Assembly (NCBI GenBank): GCA_050330095.1
Contig: JBHJOC010000069.1
Location: forward strand, 1 to 45,259
Source: JBCBWG01 sp036804185
Lineage (GTDB): Bacteria; Pseudomonadota; Alphaproteobacteria; Rhizobiales; Hyphomicrobiaceae
DNA: 45,259 bases
Direction of reading: 5' to 3'
The notes beneath the pieces were generated by a model that was given only the letters and a program-made list of their open reading frames with translations, did not search any database and was not told the DNA's origin. The first letter of the stretch is position 1; each line of letters opens with the position of its first letter. Positions 8,819-17,947 of the stretch are shown here, piece by piece. A program made the position numbers and the translations under genes.

Positions 8819-10216
8819 ATGGAGCCACCAACCGCCATGACACGAGAGATCAAGCAGGAGATGCCACGGGCGCTCACACGCAGTGACCCAGACCGTCCCG
8901 CGACACGTTCGACGCCGGGCGGGCCCCTTGCTGTTCAGGTCGCCGCCGGGCCGGCTCGAACAAGCGCTCATTCTGCCAGCACATTCGACGTTGCAATTGC
9001 TGGCGGCGGGATTGCAGGCAGCCTCGCGGCCCTCACCCTCGCGCGCATCCTCGGGCCAGACGTGCGGATCGCGGTCATCGATCCGGCGCCTCGGTTCTCT
9101 GCCGGCCGCGACGACCCGCGCGCGTCGTCGCTGGCTGCAAGTTCCAAAAACCTTCTGGTGACAGTTGGCGTTTGGGAGCGGATTGCGGCGGAAAGCCAGC
9201 CGATTCACGCGATCGAGCTTACGGACGCCAGGCTCGACGATGCGGTGCGGCCGATCCTCCTGACCTATGACAATGCGCTGGAAGATGACGATACGCCCGC
9301 GCTGGACAGGGAACCGGCGTCCTACATCGTCGAAAACGCCCAACTGGCGAGCGCGATCGTCCAAGAAACGCTCTCGGAACGCGGCATCACGTCGGTTGTC
9401 GGCCGCCTCGAAGCCGTCACGGTGAGCTCTGGTCCCATTGCGATCGAGACGACGGCCGGCGCCCTGAAAGCCGAACTCCTCATTGGTGCGGACGGTGCAC
9501 GCTCACCGACACGCGGCTTTGCTGGGATCAAAACGGTCCAGTCGGACCATGGACAGTCGGCGATCGTGACGATGGTGCGCGTCGAGCAGGACCACCACGG
9601 CGTGGCGCGTCAGAATTTCCTGCCGGGCGGGCCGTTCGCAATCCTGCCGATGACCGCACAACGCTGTTGCATCACCTGGTCGGATCGAACACGCGAGGTT
9701 CGCCGCTTGATGGCACTTGACGCTGGCGCCTTTCTTGGAGAGGTCGAGCGAAGGTTCGGGGCAGCACTCGGTGCGCTCGAGGTCGTCAGGCCACCCACAG
9801 CGTTCCCGCTCACAACACTCATGGCCCGCGCGATCGTTGCGGATCGCGTGGCTCTTGTCGGCGATGCAGCTCGTCTCGTTCATCCGATTGCCGGCCAGGG
9901 CCTCAACCACGCCATCAAGGACGTCGCAGCCCTGACCGAGTGCATCGTCGACGCAGCCAGGGTCGGTCTGTCACCCGGCGATCAGACCGTACTCACGCGA
10001 TATGGCCGCTGGCGCCGGTTCGATTCGGTCACCTCTGCGTTCGGGTATGCTGCGCTCAACACACTGTTTTCGAACGATATTGGAGCCCTGCGCGCAGTGC
10101 GCGATGCGGGCCTGGGGCTCGTCGACCGTACGCCAGCGCTCAAACGGCGGCTCGTTCGTGAGGCTGCCGGGCTGACCGGGGCGGTGCCCAAGCTCTTGCG
10201 CGGCGATCTGGTGTAA
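8819..10216 (+). CDS. UbiH/UbiF/VisC-family FAD-dependent monooxygenase
   Basis: A flavoprotein hydroxylase of about 465 residues. It shows the three family fingerprints: the FAD dinucleotide motif VAIAGGGIAGSLAALTLA, the central LLIGADGARSPTR (DG motif) and RVALVGDAARLVHPIAGQGLNHAIKDV (GD motif). The family hydroxylates the ubiquinone ring precursor at the membrane, and this gene is a reasonable ubiquinone-biosynthesis candidate, although which ring position cannot be told. The start is uncertain: ATG codons at 8819, 8837 and 8861 are all weakly supported. Each leaves an unusual 44-58 residue hydrophilic extension before the FAD motif. Longer frames overlap the divergent thioesterase gene and are less likely. 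Confidence 0.88.
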   Translation: MEPPTAMTREIKQEMPRALTRSDPDRPATRSTPGGPLAVQVAAGPARTSAHSASTFDVAIAGGGIAGSLAALTLARILGPDVRIAVIDPAPRFSAGRDDPRASSLAASSKNLLVTVGVWERIAAESQPIHAIELTDARLDDAVRPILLTYDNALEDDDTPALDREPASYIVENAQLASAIVQETLSERGITSVVGRLEAVTVSSGPIAIETTAGALKAELLIGADGARSPTRGFAGIKTVQSDHGQSAIVTMVRVEQDHHGVARQNFLPGGPFAILPMTAQRCCITWSDRTREVRRLMALDAGAFLGEVERRFGAALGALEVVRPPTAFPLTTLMARAIVADRVALVGDAARLVHPIAGQGLNHAIKDVAALTECIVDAARVGLSPGDQTVLTRYGRWRRFDSVTSAFGYAALNTLFSNDIGALRAVRDAGLGLVDRTPALKRRLVREAAGLTGAVPKLLRGDLV

Positions 10217-10247
10217 TGTGTGCTGGCGATGACGCGTTTCTGACGGC

Positions 10248-10922
10248 TCAGAGCCGGATGTGTCGGTCCGGCAGCGGCACGACCGTGACGCTGACCAATT
10301 GCGAGGCGCCGGACGTCGCACCGCTGTCGTCGCGCACGCGGACCTCGAACGAGGCTTTCTCGGCGGTGGCGCCATCGTGCTGGAACACGATATGTCCCGC
10401 ATCGATGTCGGCCTGTGTGAAGCGCTCGATCGCAGTCGCCGGCGCCGATGCAAACGCAACATGGCCACCGGCTGGCCGCGAGACCAGAAACGTCAAATCT
10501 TCCGGCGCGTCATCAGGATCGATAGCAGCAAGATCTTCTGGCGTAATGGCAACTGCCCGGCCTTGATGAACCGTGAGATCCAGATCACCAGCAAGGCGCG
10601 GCGGCACATTGTGCAGATCGGCAACCAGCTCCCCGCCCTCTGAGAGCGTGATCGCCCCATACTGTACCTTGCCGATGACCCTGCCAGTGGCGCCGATGCG
10701 CAGAACCGAGCGAACGAACAGGTCGCCCTTGATTTCGCCCGCGATGTCCGCCTCATCGACGCGAAGAACACCGACGAAAAGGCCTCCCGGCCTGACGATG
10801 ACGCGGGCCGAGCTAATTTCACCCTCGACCTCACCTGCAATGTCCACGGCGCGGGCCTTCCTGACCTTGCCGCGAAAGATCGTTCCGACGCCAAACCGCG
10901 CGACACCTTTCGTCTCTTCCAC
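10248..10922 (-). CDS. Bactofilin-domain protein fused to a cadherin/CSPG-like domain
   Basis: A 224-residue protein. About residues 8-115 form a bactofilin right-handed beta-helix with the regular short beta repeats (GTIFRGKV, VDIAGEVEGEI, VIVRPGGLFVGVLRV, ADIAGEIKGDLFV, LRIGATGRVIGKV, ITLSEGGELVADL). Bactofilins polymerise without nucleotide at the inner membrane. The remaining about 100 residues are not a bactofilin tail. They resemble the CSPG/NG2 or cadherin_3 type repeat: ITPEDLAAIDPDDAPEDLTFLV, then GGHVAF, ERFTQADIDAGHIVFQHDG and FEVRVRDDSG. The start is the GTG at 10922, with AGGAGG five bases upstream; the longer frame begins with TTG without such support. It is convergent with the monooxygenase gene. 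Confidence 0.82.
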   Translation of the reverse strand: MEETKGVARFGVGTIFRGKVRKARAVDIAGEVEGEISSARVIVRPGGLFVGVLRVDEADIAGEIKGDLFVRSVLRIGATGRVIGKVQYGAITLSEGGELVADLHNVPPRLAGDLDLTVHQGRAVAITPEDLAAIDPDDAPEDLTFLVSRPAGGHVAFASAPATAIERFTQADIDAGHIVFQHDGATAEKASFEVRVRDDSGATSGASQLVSVTVVPLPDRHIRL

Positions 10923-11101
10923 GCAACCCTCCTCGCGCGCCGTCCTCTCGGCCAACGGCCCAGTCAGCCGCCACCATCAACGGCGCTTATATCTCCATGA
11001 GCTTGCATGCCTTTGCGACAAAGGTTGTGGCGAAGCGCGTTTGCAAGTCGAAAGGCCAAAGAGGCTGAATCGGCCCGTGGGGCGAAGGACCAGTCCGGGC
11101 G

Positions 11102-12634
11102 CTACATTACGGCACCAATCTGCCAGGGGACGAACTCGTGATCGCCGTAGCCGTTGAGTTCGGACTTTGTCCGCTCGCCCGATGCAACCTTGAGGATCTG
11201 AGAGAATATTTCAGCGCCTTTCTCGCCAACGCTCACGCCATCGATCACATCGCCGCAGTTGATGTCCATGTCGTCGGCCATGCGGGCGAACATATCGGAG
11301 TTGGTGGCAAGTTTGATCGACGGGGCAGGCTTCGAACCAAACGCCGACCCGCGGCCCGTCGTGAACGTCACAACATTGCAGCCGGCGGCGATCTGACCGG
11401 TCACGGAGACGGGATCATATCCAGGGCTGTCCATGAACGTGAAACCGTGGGCCGTCACGGGTTCTGCGTACCGATAGACACCTGTCAGGGCCGTCGTTCC
11501 GCCCTTGGCTGCGGCGCCGAGCGATTTCTCGAGAATGGTCGTAAGCCCTCCGGCCTTATTGCCAGGCGAGGGGTTGTTATCCATCGAGCCGGCGTTGCGC
11601 TCGGTGTAGTCTCGCCACCACGCGATGATGTCGACGAGCTTCTGGCCGGTCGCCTGGTCGACGGCGCGCCGGGTCAAGAGATGCTCAGCGCCGTAGATTT
11701 CGGGTGTTTCTGCAAGCACGCCCGTGCCGCCATGACGCACGAGCTCGTCGACCGCGGCGCCGAGGGCTGCATTGGCTGTAATGCCCGAGTAGCCATCCGA
11801 GCCGCCGCACTGCAATGCAACCTTGAGTTCACTTGCTGGCACCGTCGACCGCCGTGCTTTGTCAGCCGTCGGCAGCATCTCCCGGATCCGCGCGACACCA
11901 GCCTCGATGGTCTTCTGGGTGCCGCCCGTGTCCTGGATCGTCATGGTCTGGAAAAGCTCGCCATCACGCAGACCGTAGGTTTCTTTCATCCGAGCGATCT
12001 GGAACGTTTCGCATCCAAGCCCGACGATCAGCACGCCAGCGCAATTGGGATGCGAGGCATAGCCCCACATCACGCGCTCCATAGCTTCGAAGCCGTCGCC
12101 GCTCGCAGCCATTCCGCAGCCCGTTCCATGCACGAACGCGGCGACACCGTCGACATTGGGAAAGTCGCGAAACCACTCTGAACGGTTGACCCTGTCGGCC
12201 ATGAAGCGGGCAACGGAGGCCGAGCAGTTCACGCTGGTCAGCACGGCGATGAAGTTCCGCGTCCCAACCTTGCCGTTTGCGCGTCGGAAGCCTTCGAACG
12301 TCGCTTGGTGGTCAGCCGCCACCATGTCGGTTGCGCGTGCGTCAGCGGCAAATGCGTAGTCGCGCTCGAACTCGGCATAGTTGCAATTGTGCGTGTGCAC
12401 ATGGTCACCCGGCACGATGTCCGTCGCCGCGAACCCGATGGTCTGGCCGAACTTCAGAATCGGCGCGTCGCGTTCAATCCGTGCGACCGCCATCTTGTGA
12501 CCCTTGAGCACCCTGCCCGTGATAGCGATGCCATCAACGACCGAGCCAGGCGGCAGGCCATCGATGGCGACGACGACGTTGTCTGTGGCGTGAAGGCGTA
12601 GGGTGCGGTGGCGCTCGGCTGGCCCAAGTGACAT
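11102..12634 (-). CDS. UxaA-family altronate/galactarate-type dehydratase
   Basis: A 510-residue enzyme with an N-terminal SAF domain (LHATDNVVVAIDGLPPGSVV...KGHKMAVARI) and the large UxaA/GarD catalytic domain (GFRRANGKVGTRNFIAVLTSVNCSASVA, HGTGCGM, GVLIVGLGCE, ALQCGGSDGYSGITANAALGAAVD, MDSPGYDPVSVTGQIAAGCNVVTFTTGRGSAFG). The family dehydrates sugar acids such as D-altronate or galactarate to 2-keto-3-deoxy acids using a metal. The ATG at 12634 has AGGAA eight bases before it, whereas the GTG at 12649 has no site. The gene is transcribed away from the transporter cluster at 15-20 kb but may act on the same imported sugar acid. The exact substrate is not readable. Confidence 0.9.
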   Translation of the reverse strand: MSLGPAERHRTLRLHATDNVVVAIDGLPPGSVVDGIAITGRVLKGHKMAVARIERDAPILKFGQTIGFAATDIVPGDHVHTHNCNYAEFERDYAFAADARATDMVAADHQATFEGFRRANGKVGTRNFIAVLTSVNCSASVARFMADRVNRSEWFRDFPNVDGVAAFVHGTGCGMAASGDGFEAMERVMWGYASHPNCAGVLIVGLGCETFQIARMKETYGLRDGELFQTMTIQDTGGTQKTIEAGVARIREMLPTADKARRSTVPASELKVALQCGGSDGYSGITANAALGAAVDELVRHGGTGVLAETPEIYGAEHLLTRRAVDQATGQKLVDIIAWWRDYTERNAGSMDNNPSPGNKAGGLTTILEKSLGAAAKGGTTALTGVYRYAEPVTAHGFTFMDSPGYDPVSVTGQIAAGCNVVTFTTGRGSAFGSKPAPSIKLATNSDMFARMADDMDINCGDVIDGVSVGEKGAEIFSQILKVASGERTKSELNGYGDHEFVPWQIGAVM

Positions 12635-12694
12635 TGATGCGTTCCTCACGGCAATGTTTTATCGCCGAGAGCTAACATTGAGCCGCGTCATTGG

Positions 12695-13522
12695 CTATGT
12701 GCAGCGCAGCATTCGGGGTCGATGCGCCGGCAAGGCTCGATCCTCGCGAGCTCGATCCTTGAGGAGACGGACCGCGACATCATAGATTTCGAAATCAAGC
12801 GGGCGCAACTGTTCGAGCTTCGCGCGCGTTGCCGAAGATAGGTCCCTCGCGGCTTTTCGGCCCGTGACGTTGGCGCTTCTGAGCGGGACTTTGCAACCGA
12901 GCTTGACGCTCAGTTCTGCGGCGAAGCCGCCGATGTCCTCCAGCAAGCCGAAGTGGAAGAGATCTTGCGCCAGCCGGCCTTCGATGTCGCTCGCGTTTTT
13001 GATGGCCAGCAGCGGGGCAGCGTGGTCTCCCATGACGTCTTGACGCTCCAACAGTGCGTCTGCGAACCCCTCGACCGAGTATTTGGCTGCCATGCGCTCG
13101 AGAAAGCTGCTGTCGAGCCGCGCGAGCCCGCGCTTGTTCTCGTAGTTCATGCGCGCATAATTATATTGGGACAAGAACACCGCCAAAGGCTCGCGCAGGA
13201 TCGTGATGATCCGAACGTCCGCATCCACTTTTCGAAACGTCTCGAAACCCACGTGCCCACCCGCGAGAATATCGCCGTCACGGGCATGCAAACAAATGTG
13301 GTTCAACGCTTTCGACAGCGAGAACGCCCCGTATCTATAGAACAGCGTTTTGTGACGAGTTCGAAGGTAGCGCAGCTTCTGCAAACGCGACGTCTGCCAT
13401 TTCGACAGTTGGTCGTGCGGCAAAGGGTAGACCTGAGCCGCGGGCAACGCCGTCCTCACCATTTCGACGAGTGTCGTGCTGCCTGACTTTGGAATGCGCA
13501 AGAGGCCGTACAGTCTCTTCAT
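12695..13522 (-). CDS. Sulfotransferase-family protein
   Basis: A 275-residue protein with the two PAPS-binding signatures of sulfotransferases. The 5'-phosphosulfate loop is LLRIPKSGSTTLVEMV (residues about 7-22), and the 3'-phosphate region is RIITILREPLAVFLSQYNYARM. The short conserved GHVGFETF segment between them is typical of the heparan/carbohydrate-type branch. It may sulfate a surface sugar or lipid; the acceptor is unknown. No ribosome-binding site is obvious before the ATG at 13522. It lies 60 bp upstream of the UxaA gene on the same strand, so it could be the first gene of a pair, without evident functional link. Confidence 0.82.
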   Translation of the reverse strand: MKRLYGLLRIPKSGSTTLVEMVRTALPAAQVYPLPHDQLSKWQTSRLQKLRYLRTRHKTLFYRYGAFSLSKALNHICLHARDGDILAGGHVGFETFRKVDADVRIITILREPLAVFLSQYNYARMNYENKRGLARLDSSFLERMAAKYSVEGFADALLERQDVMGDHAAPLLAIKNASDIEGRLAQDLFHFGLLEDIGGFAAELSVKLGCKVPLRSANVTGRKAARDLSSATRAKLEQLRPLDFEIYDVAVRLLKDRAREDRALPAHRPRMLRCT

Positions 13523-13814
13523 TCGAGCCGCATCGCTGTAGCTTTAGAATCTGGTCAGCCAGATTTAGATGTCGTTTGCTTCGAGCTGTCAATCGAGCGC
13601 AGTTCATGGCCTTTGAGAGCCCGGGGCGAATTGGGACGTTGTCCACGGCTTCTCGGCTCAGATCTCTCGCGGCCGTGCCCGGCGCACCGAACCTGTTGGT
13701 GTGGGTCCATGCAAGCGCCGAGCACGGGGATTGGTGTTCGCAAGCCGGATTGGCTGTGCAAGCGCGCGACCGATGCCGAGGGCCTGGTCAACCTGCGGCT
13801 CGACCCGGCAACAC

Positions 13815-14108
13815 TCAGCGCCCGTTTCGCCTTGGCTCGAAGGCTTCGGCGGCCCAGAGCGGATAGCCATCAAACTTGAAAGCGCCGGCAAGCTCGGGGC
13901 GGGCGACCCTGACGGCGACCTTGTTGACATCGAGTTCCCGAGCAGCTGCGCGCTTGCTTGCTCTGGCCTTCGCTGCCGCCGAGCGCGACTGCGCGGCTTG
14001 CGCCTCTGCGCTGGTCGGCATCACGACGATGGCCGCGCTGGCCAGAGTGAAAATGGCAAGCATGCCGATATTGAACAGGGCACTGGCCCTTCTTCCATAG
14101 GCAGTCAT
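13815..14108 (-). CDS. Small exported protein, unknown function
   Basis: A 97-residue product starting MTAYGRRASALFNIGMLAIFTLASAA, a good signal peptide probably cut after TSAEAQA. An Ala/Ser/Lys/Arg-rich stretch (SRSAAAKARASKRAAAR) follows, then LDVNKVAVRVARPELAGAFKFDGYPLWAAEAFEPRRNGR. I do not recognise a family. The ATG at 14108 has GGAG eight bases upstream, which supports translation, while the in-frame residues further upstream do not look coding. A secreted basic peptide is the plainest reading. The 292 bp between it and the sulfotransferase gene show nothing I can support. Confidence 0.55.
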   Translation of the reverse strand: MTAYGRRASALFNIGMLAIFTLASAAIVVMPTSAEAQAAQSRSAAAKARASKRAAARELDVNKVAVRVARPELAGAFKFDGYPLWAAEAFEPRRNGR

Positions 14109-14316
14109 GATCGTCGCTCCATTGTCTCTCGCTCTTTGGCGCTCATTGCGCTCCGAGATGACATTGGAGGCGTCCGGCTCCAGCGTTAGTTCCACTCCGC
14201 AACCTGTGACGAGGCGTGAAGCCGCGCGATCGCAGCGTGTACACGCGTGATCATGCCGCCGTGTCGACCATGGCCGAGTGCGACCCCACCATGAACTGAC
14301 GGCGAAGCAGCCTCAA

Positions 14317-14841
14317 TCAGACGTGGCCGGCCGCGCCGCGACCGATCGGAATGGTGCGCGCCTGAGGGACCTTCTCCGGGTTCTTTGGCAGGCGGACTTT
14401 GAGCACACCGTTGTCGAACGTCGCTTCGACCCGTTCCGTATCGACCGTCGGCGGCAAGCGGAACGAGCGACTGAAACTCCCGAAACTGCGTTCCGAAATC
14501 TGAAGCTCGTCCTTGGTTTCCTCACGCTTGTGGGACTTTTCACCCTTGAGCGTCAGGATGCCATCGCGAAGGCTGAGCTCGACATCGCTTTCTGTCATGC
14601 CCGGCAACTCAGCCTCGATGGTGATCGCGGCGTCGTTCTCGCGCACGTCGACGTTCGGCATGGTCATGCGCGGCACATTGAGACCGACGGGGCTACGCTG
14701 GGCAGCCCCGGTGACGAGTGCACTTCCCGTACCAAGCAGCCGTTCAACGAACTGATCAAGTTCGGCCCGAAGCGCGCTGATGGGATCGGCGTGGACAGGC
14801 GTTACGCGGGTCTGCTGCGTGCTCTTGAGGTCCTCAGCCAT
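14317..14841 (-). CDS. Hsp20/alpha-crystallin family small heat-shock protein
   Basis: A 174-residue small heat-shock protein. The alpha-crystallin domain runs from about residue 62 to 158 (MPNVDVRENDAAITIEAELPGM, then LTLKGEKSHKRE, ISERSFGSFSRSFRLP and GVLKVRLPK). It ends in an IPI motif within RTIPIG, the element that links dimers into oligomers. It is a cytosolic holdase for unfolding proteins. The ATG at 14841 follows AGGAGG at 8-9 bases. An in-frame extension of more than 200 codons upstream is antisense to the next gene and is rejected. The leader contains inverted repeats described separately. Confidence 0.94.
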   Translation of the reverse strand: MAEDLKSTQQTRVTPVHADPISALRAELDQFVERLLGTGSALVTGAAQRSPVGLNVPRMTMPNVDVRENDAAITIEAELPGMTESDVELSLRDGILTLKGEKSHKREETKDELQISERSFGSFSRSFRLPPTVDTERVEATFDNGVLKVRLPKNPEKVPQARTIPIGRGAAGHV

Positions 14842-14848
14842 GATGAAT

Positions 14849-14929
14849 TTCCTCCTGCTTGCTGGCGTCGAGGAATGTGAGCAATCAAGTTGCCACGGCA
14901 ACACACTGTTGTCTTTGACCTTTGTCAAA
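14849..14929 (-). promoter_or_regulatory. Leader of hsp20 with three inverted repeats, one covering the ribosome-binding site
   Basis: On the minus strand TTCCTC (14870-14875) can pair with GAGGAA (14849-14854), which overlaps the AGGAGG of hsp20, leaving a 15-nt loop. Upstream are GTTGCC-GT-GGCAAC (14889-14902) and TTTGAC-AAAG-GTCAAA (14914-14929), both perfect; the latter contains a TTGACA -35-like hexamer. Small heat-shock genes of rhizobia often use RNA thermometers that hide the ribosome-binding site. The canonical ROSE motif is not obvious here, so this role is inference. Confidence 0.4.
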
Positions 14930-15070
14930 AGCACACTCCGTCCAGCCCCTGCACAAGCGCGCTTGCGCCGGTGGCGATCGGCATGCTCGACTTCAACCAG
15001 GGATAGAGCAGCGCCCGCGCCAGCTGCGGGGTCAACTTGGCTGTGAACGACCCGAGGAGGACGACGCCCG

Positions 15071-16423
15071 ATGAACCTGTCTTTCATGCTCGCCGAACGC
15101 GCGGCAAACGAGCGCCCGATCAGGATCGGATTGATCGGAGCCGGCAAGTTTGGAACGATGTTCCTGTCGCAGCTTCGCCTGACGAAGGGCATGCACCTCA
15201 CGGGCCTTGCCGACCTGCTGCCGCACCGCGCTGCAGAGCGCCTCGAGACGGTCGGATGGTCTCGCGAGCAATTCGCTGCGCGATCGATCGACGATGGCGT
15301 GAAGACCGGCCGCACGTTCTTGACCGATGATGCGATGGTGCTCGTCGATGATCCGCAGATCGAGGTGATTGTCGAAGCAACCGGCGATCCCTCCCACGGC
15401 ATCAAGATTGCCAAAGCCGCGATCGCATCGGGCAAACACATCGTGATGGTCAACGTCGAGGCGGATGCCTTGGCCGGCCCGCTGCTCGCGCGGATGGCAC
15501 GCGACAGGGGTGTCGTCTACTCCATGGCGTGGGGCGATCAGCCCGCGTTGATTTGTGAACATATCGACTGGGCACGCGCCTGCGGTTTCGAGGTCGTCGC
15601 AGCCGGCAAGGGCACACGGTATCATCCGACCTATCACGCGTCGACGCCCGATACCGTCTGGGACATCCTCGCGAAATACCTCAAGGTCGAGAGCCGCAGC
15701 CACATCAACCCCAAAATGTTCAACTCCTTCATAGACGGTACGAAATCTGGCATCGAGATGACCGCCGTCTGCAATGCCATGGGCCTCGTTCCACAGACTG
15801 AAGGCCTTGGCTTTCCGCCAGCATCGCGATTCGAGCTTGCAGAGGTCTGCAAGCCGCGTGTCGACGGCGGCACGCTCGAGAAGACCGGCGTCACGGAGGT
15901 CGTCTCCTCGATCACGCGCGAGGATACGGAAGTTCCCCACAACCTCGTCATGGGCACCTACGTCGTCATTACGTCCGACAGCGCTTACTCTCAGACTTGC
16001 TTCCGCGAGTACAACTGCCTGCCCGATGCCTCCGGAAAGTACGCCGCACTCTATCGGCCGACCCACATGATCGGCCTCGAGCTCGGTCTCTCGATTGCAT
16101 CAGCCGTGCTGCGCCGGGAACCGACTGGCACCTCGCGCGTCTTCAATTCCGACGTCGTCGCGACGGCGAAGCGCGCCCTGAAAGCCGGCGAAATCCTCGA
16201 CGGCGAGGGTGGGTTTTGCGTTTGGGGCCGGCAGACGCCCGCCAAGGTTTCGCTTGCAGAGGGTTATCTGCCGCTGGGACTCGCGCACGGCGTCCGGCTG
16301 AAAGTCGACCTGCCGGAAGGTGCTCCTGTTCAGTGGCGCGACGTCGACATCGACATGACCGATGAGGCGGTCGCGACGCGCCGCGAGATGGAGGCTGAAT
16401 TCGCACCAGCGACCGTGCGCTGA
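15071..16423 (+). CDS. Homoserine-dehydrogenase-like NAD(P) oxidoreductase with SAF domain
   Basis: A 450-residue protein of the group often listed as predicted homoserine dehydrogenase with a C-terminal SAF domain (COG4091-like). The Rossmann motif GLIGAGKFGTMF is at about residues 20-31, followed by IEVIVEATGDPSHGI and MVNVEADALAGP. A middle catalytic-type region contains GDQPALICEHIDWARACGFEVVAAGKG and FNSFIDGTKSGIEM. The SAF-like end includes AKRALKAGEILDGEGGFCVWG and LPLGLAHGVRL. GAGGAGGA lies about 12 bases upstream of the ATG. It directly precedes the sugar-type ABC transporter genes, so it probably oxidises or rearranges the imported carbon source. The reaction is not established by sequence. 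Confidence 0.85.
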   Translation: MNLSFMLAERAANERPIRIGLIGAGKFGTMFLSQLRLTKGMHLTGLADLLPHRAAERLETVGWSREQFAARSIDDGVKTGRTFLTDDAMVLVDDPQIEVIVEATGDPSHGIKIAKAAIASGKHIVMVNVEADALAGPLLARMARDRGVVYSMAWGDQPALICEHIDWARACGFEVVAAGKGTRYHPTYHASTPDTVWDILAKYLKVESRSHINPKMFNSFIDGTKSGIEMTAVCNAMGLVPQTEGLGFPPASRFELAEVCKPRVDGGTLEKTGVTEVVSSITREDTEVPHNLVMGTYVVITSDSAYSQTCFREYNCLPDASGKYAALYRPTHMIGLELGLSIASAVLRREPTGTSRVFNSDVVATAKRALKAGEILDGEGGFCVWGRQTPAKVSLAEGYLPLGLAHGVRLKVDLPEGAPVQWRDVDIDMTDEAVATRREMEAEFAPATVR

Positions 16424-16601
16424 TAATCACAGCGCAAGTTTGAGCTGCCGTCCCGCTGATGCACAAGCTTTCCATGGATTTTCCGGTGCGCGCCGCGGAG
16501 TGTGACGAATTTCGCGATCGCGACACGAGCAACCGTCAACGGCCTGTCATGTGAGGAAACTAGACCCCGCGCATCGTTCCTTCATCAGGAGTTCGACACC
16601 G

Positions 16602-17924
16602 ATGCGACATATGACGATGACGATGCTTGCTGGCGCTGCCGCGCTGGCCATCGCAGCCCTTCCCGCCCAAGCCAAGACCGAAATCGAATGGTGGCACGCG
16701 ATGGGCGGCGAACTCGGCGTGAAGCTCGAAGCCGTCGCCGAGGGCTTCAACAAGAGCCAGTCCGACTACGTCATAAAGCCAGTCTTCAAGGGCAACTACA
16801 CAGAAACCATGACGGGCGCGATCGCTGCGTTCCGCGCGCGCCAAGCCCCGCACATCGTTCAGGTATTCGAGGTCGGCACTGCCTCGATGATGGCGGCGAA
16901 AGGCGCGATCTATCCCGTCTATCAGCTCATGAAAGACGTTGGTGAGCCGTTCAATCCCAACGACTACATGCCAGCCGTCGTCGGCTACTACACCGATACC
17001 GACGGCAACATGCTGTCGATGCCCTTCAACTCCTCGACCCCAATTCTGTACTACAACAAGGACGTGTTCGCGAAGGCCGGTCTCGATCCGGAAACCGCGC
17101 CCACAACCTGGGAAGACGTCGTGGCCTTCTCGAGAAAAATTATCGCTTCGGGTGCTGCGACATGCGGTTTCACCACCGGTTGGCAAAGCTGGGTGCAGCT
17201 CGAGAACTTCTCGGCCCTGCATAACGTTCCGTTCGCGACCAAAGGTAACGGGTTTGCCGGACTGGACACCGAACTTGCGATCAACTCCGACCTTCACGTT
17301 CGCCACATCTCGAATATGGCTGAGTGGGCTAAAGAAGGCGTCTTCAAGTATGGTGGCCGCAGGTCGGATAGCGCACCGCTGTTCTATTCCGGCGAATGCG
17401 CCATGTACATGAACTCTTCCGCTGCCCGCGCCGGCGTCGATGCCAATGCAAAGACGTTCAAGGTCGGCGTCGGCATGCTCCCGGTTTATGGCGATGTTGC
17501 CGGTGCTCCACAAAACTCCATCATCGGCGGAGCGACGCTCTGGGTTCTCCGCGGCCGTTCAGACGCTGAGTACAAGGGCGTTGCAAAATTCTTCAGCTAC
17601 CTCTCTGCTGCTGAAGTCCAAGCGAAATGGCACCAGGATACGGGCTATTTGCCGATCACGCTCGCATCGGCTGAGCTTTCGGCAAAACAGGGCTTCTATG
17701 CTGCCAATCCCGGTACCGACACGCCTGCAAAGCAAATGACGCTGAACGCGCCGACCGAAAACTCCAAGGGCCTCCGTCTCGGCAACTTCGTGCAGATCCG
17801 TGACGTCATCAACGAAGAACTCGAAAACGTGTGGGCCGGCAAAGCGTCCGCCAAGGACGCACTCGATCGCGCTGTGTCTCGATCGAACGCCCTGCTCCGC
17901 GAATTTGAGACCGTGAATAAGTAA
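16602..17924 (+). CDS. UgpB-type extracellular solute-binding protein
   Basis: A 440-residue family-1 periplasmic binding protein. The signal peptide (MRHMTMTMLAGAAALAIAAL) is probably cut after PAQA at residue 24, followed by KTEIEWWHAMGGELG, the hallmark start of UgpB-like glycerol-3-phosphate/sugar binding proteins. Further blocks are KGNYTETMTGAIAAFRARQAPHIVQVFEVGTASMM, LSMPFNSSTPILYYNKD and NSIIGGATLWVL. The ATG at 16602 has AGGAG ten bases before it; an in-frame ATG at 16551 would bury the signal peptide. It captures the substrate for the permeases encoded downstream. The ligand could be glycerol 3-phosphate or another polyol or sugar acid. Confidence 0.93.
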   Translation: MRHMTMTMLAGAAALAIAALPAQAKTEIEWWHAMGGELGVKLEAVAEGFNKSQSDYVIKPVFKGNYTETMTGAIAAFRARQAPHIVQVFEVGTASMMAAKGAIYPVYQLMKDVGEPFNPNDYMPAVVGYYTDTDGNMLSMPFNSSTPILYYNKDVFAKAGLDPETAPTTWEDVVAFSRKIIASGAATCGFTTGWQSWVQLENFSALHNVPFATKGNGFAGLDTELAINSDLHVRHISNMAEWAKEGVFKYGGRRSDSAPLFYSGECAMYMNSSAARAGVDANAKTFKVGVGMLPVYGDVAGAPQNSIIGGATLWVLRGRSDAEYKGVAKFFSYLSAAEVQAKWHQDTGYLPITLASAELSAKQGFYAANPGTDTPAKQMTLNAPTENSKGLRLGNFVQIRDVINEELENVWAGKASAKDALDRAVSRSNALLREFETVNK

Positions 17925-17947
17925 TCGCGGCGAACAAGCCAACGCGT

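Noticed and set aside
14317..15453. A 378-codon leftward frame covering hsp20 and the start of the next gene
   Set aside because: Only the last 174 codons are Hsp20-like. The rest is antisense to the oxidoreductase gene, and the ATG at 14841 has its own strong ribosome-binding site.
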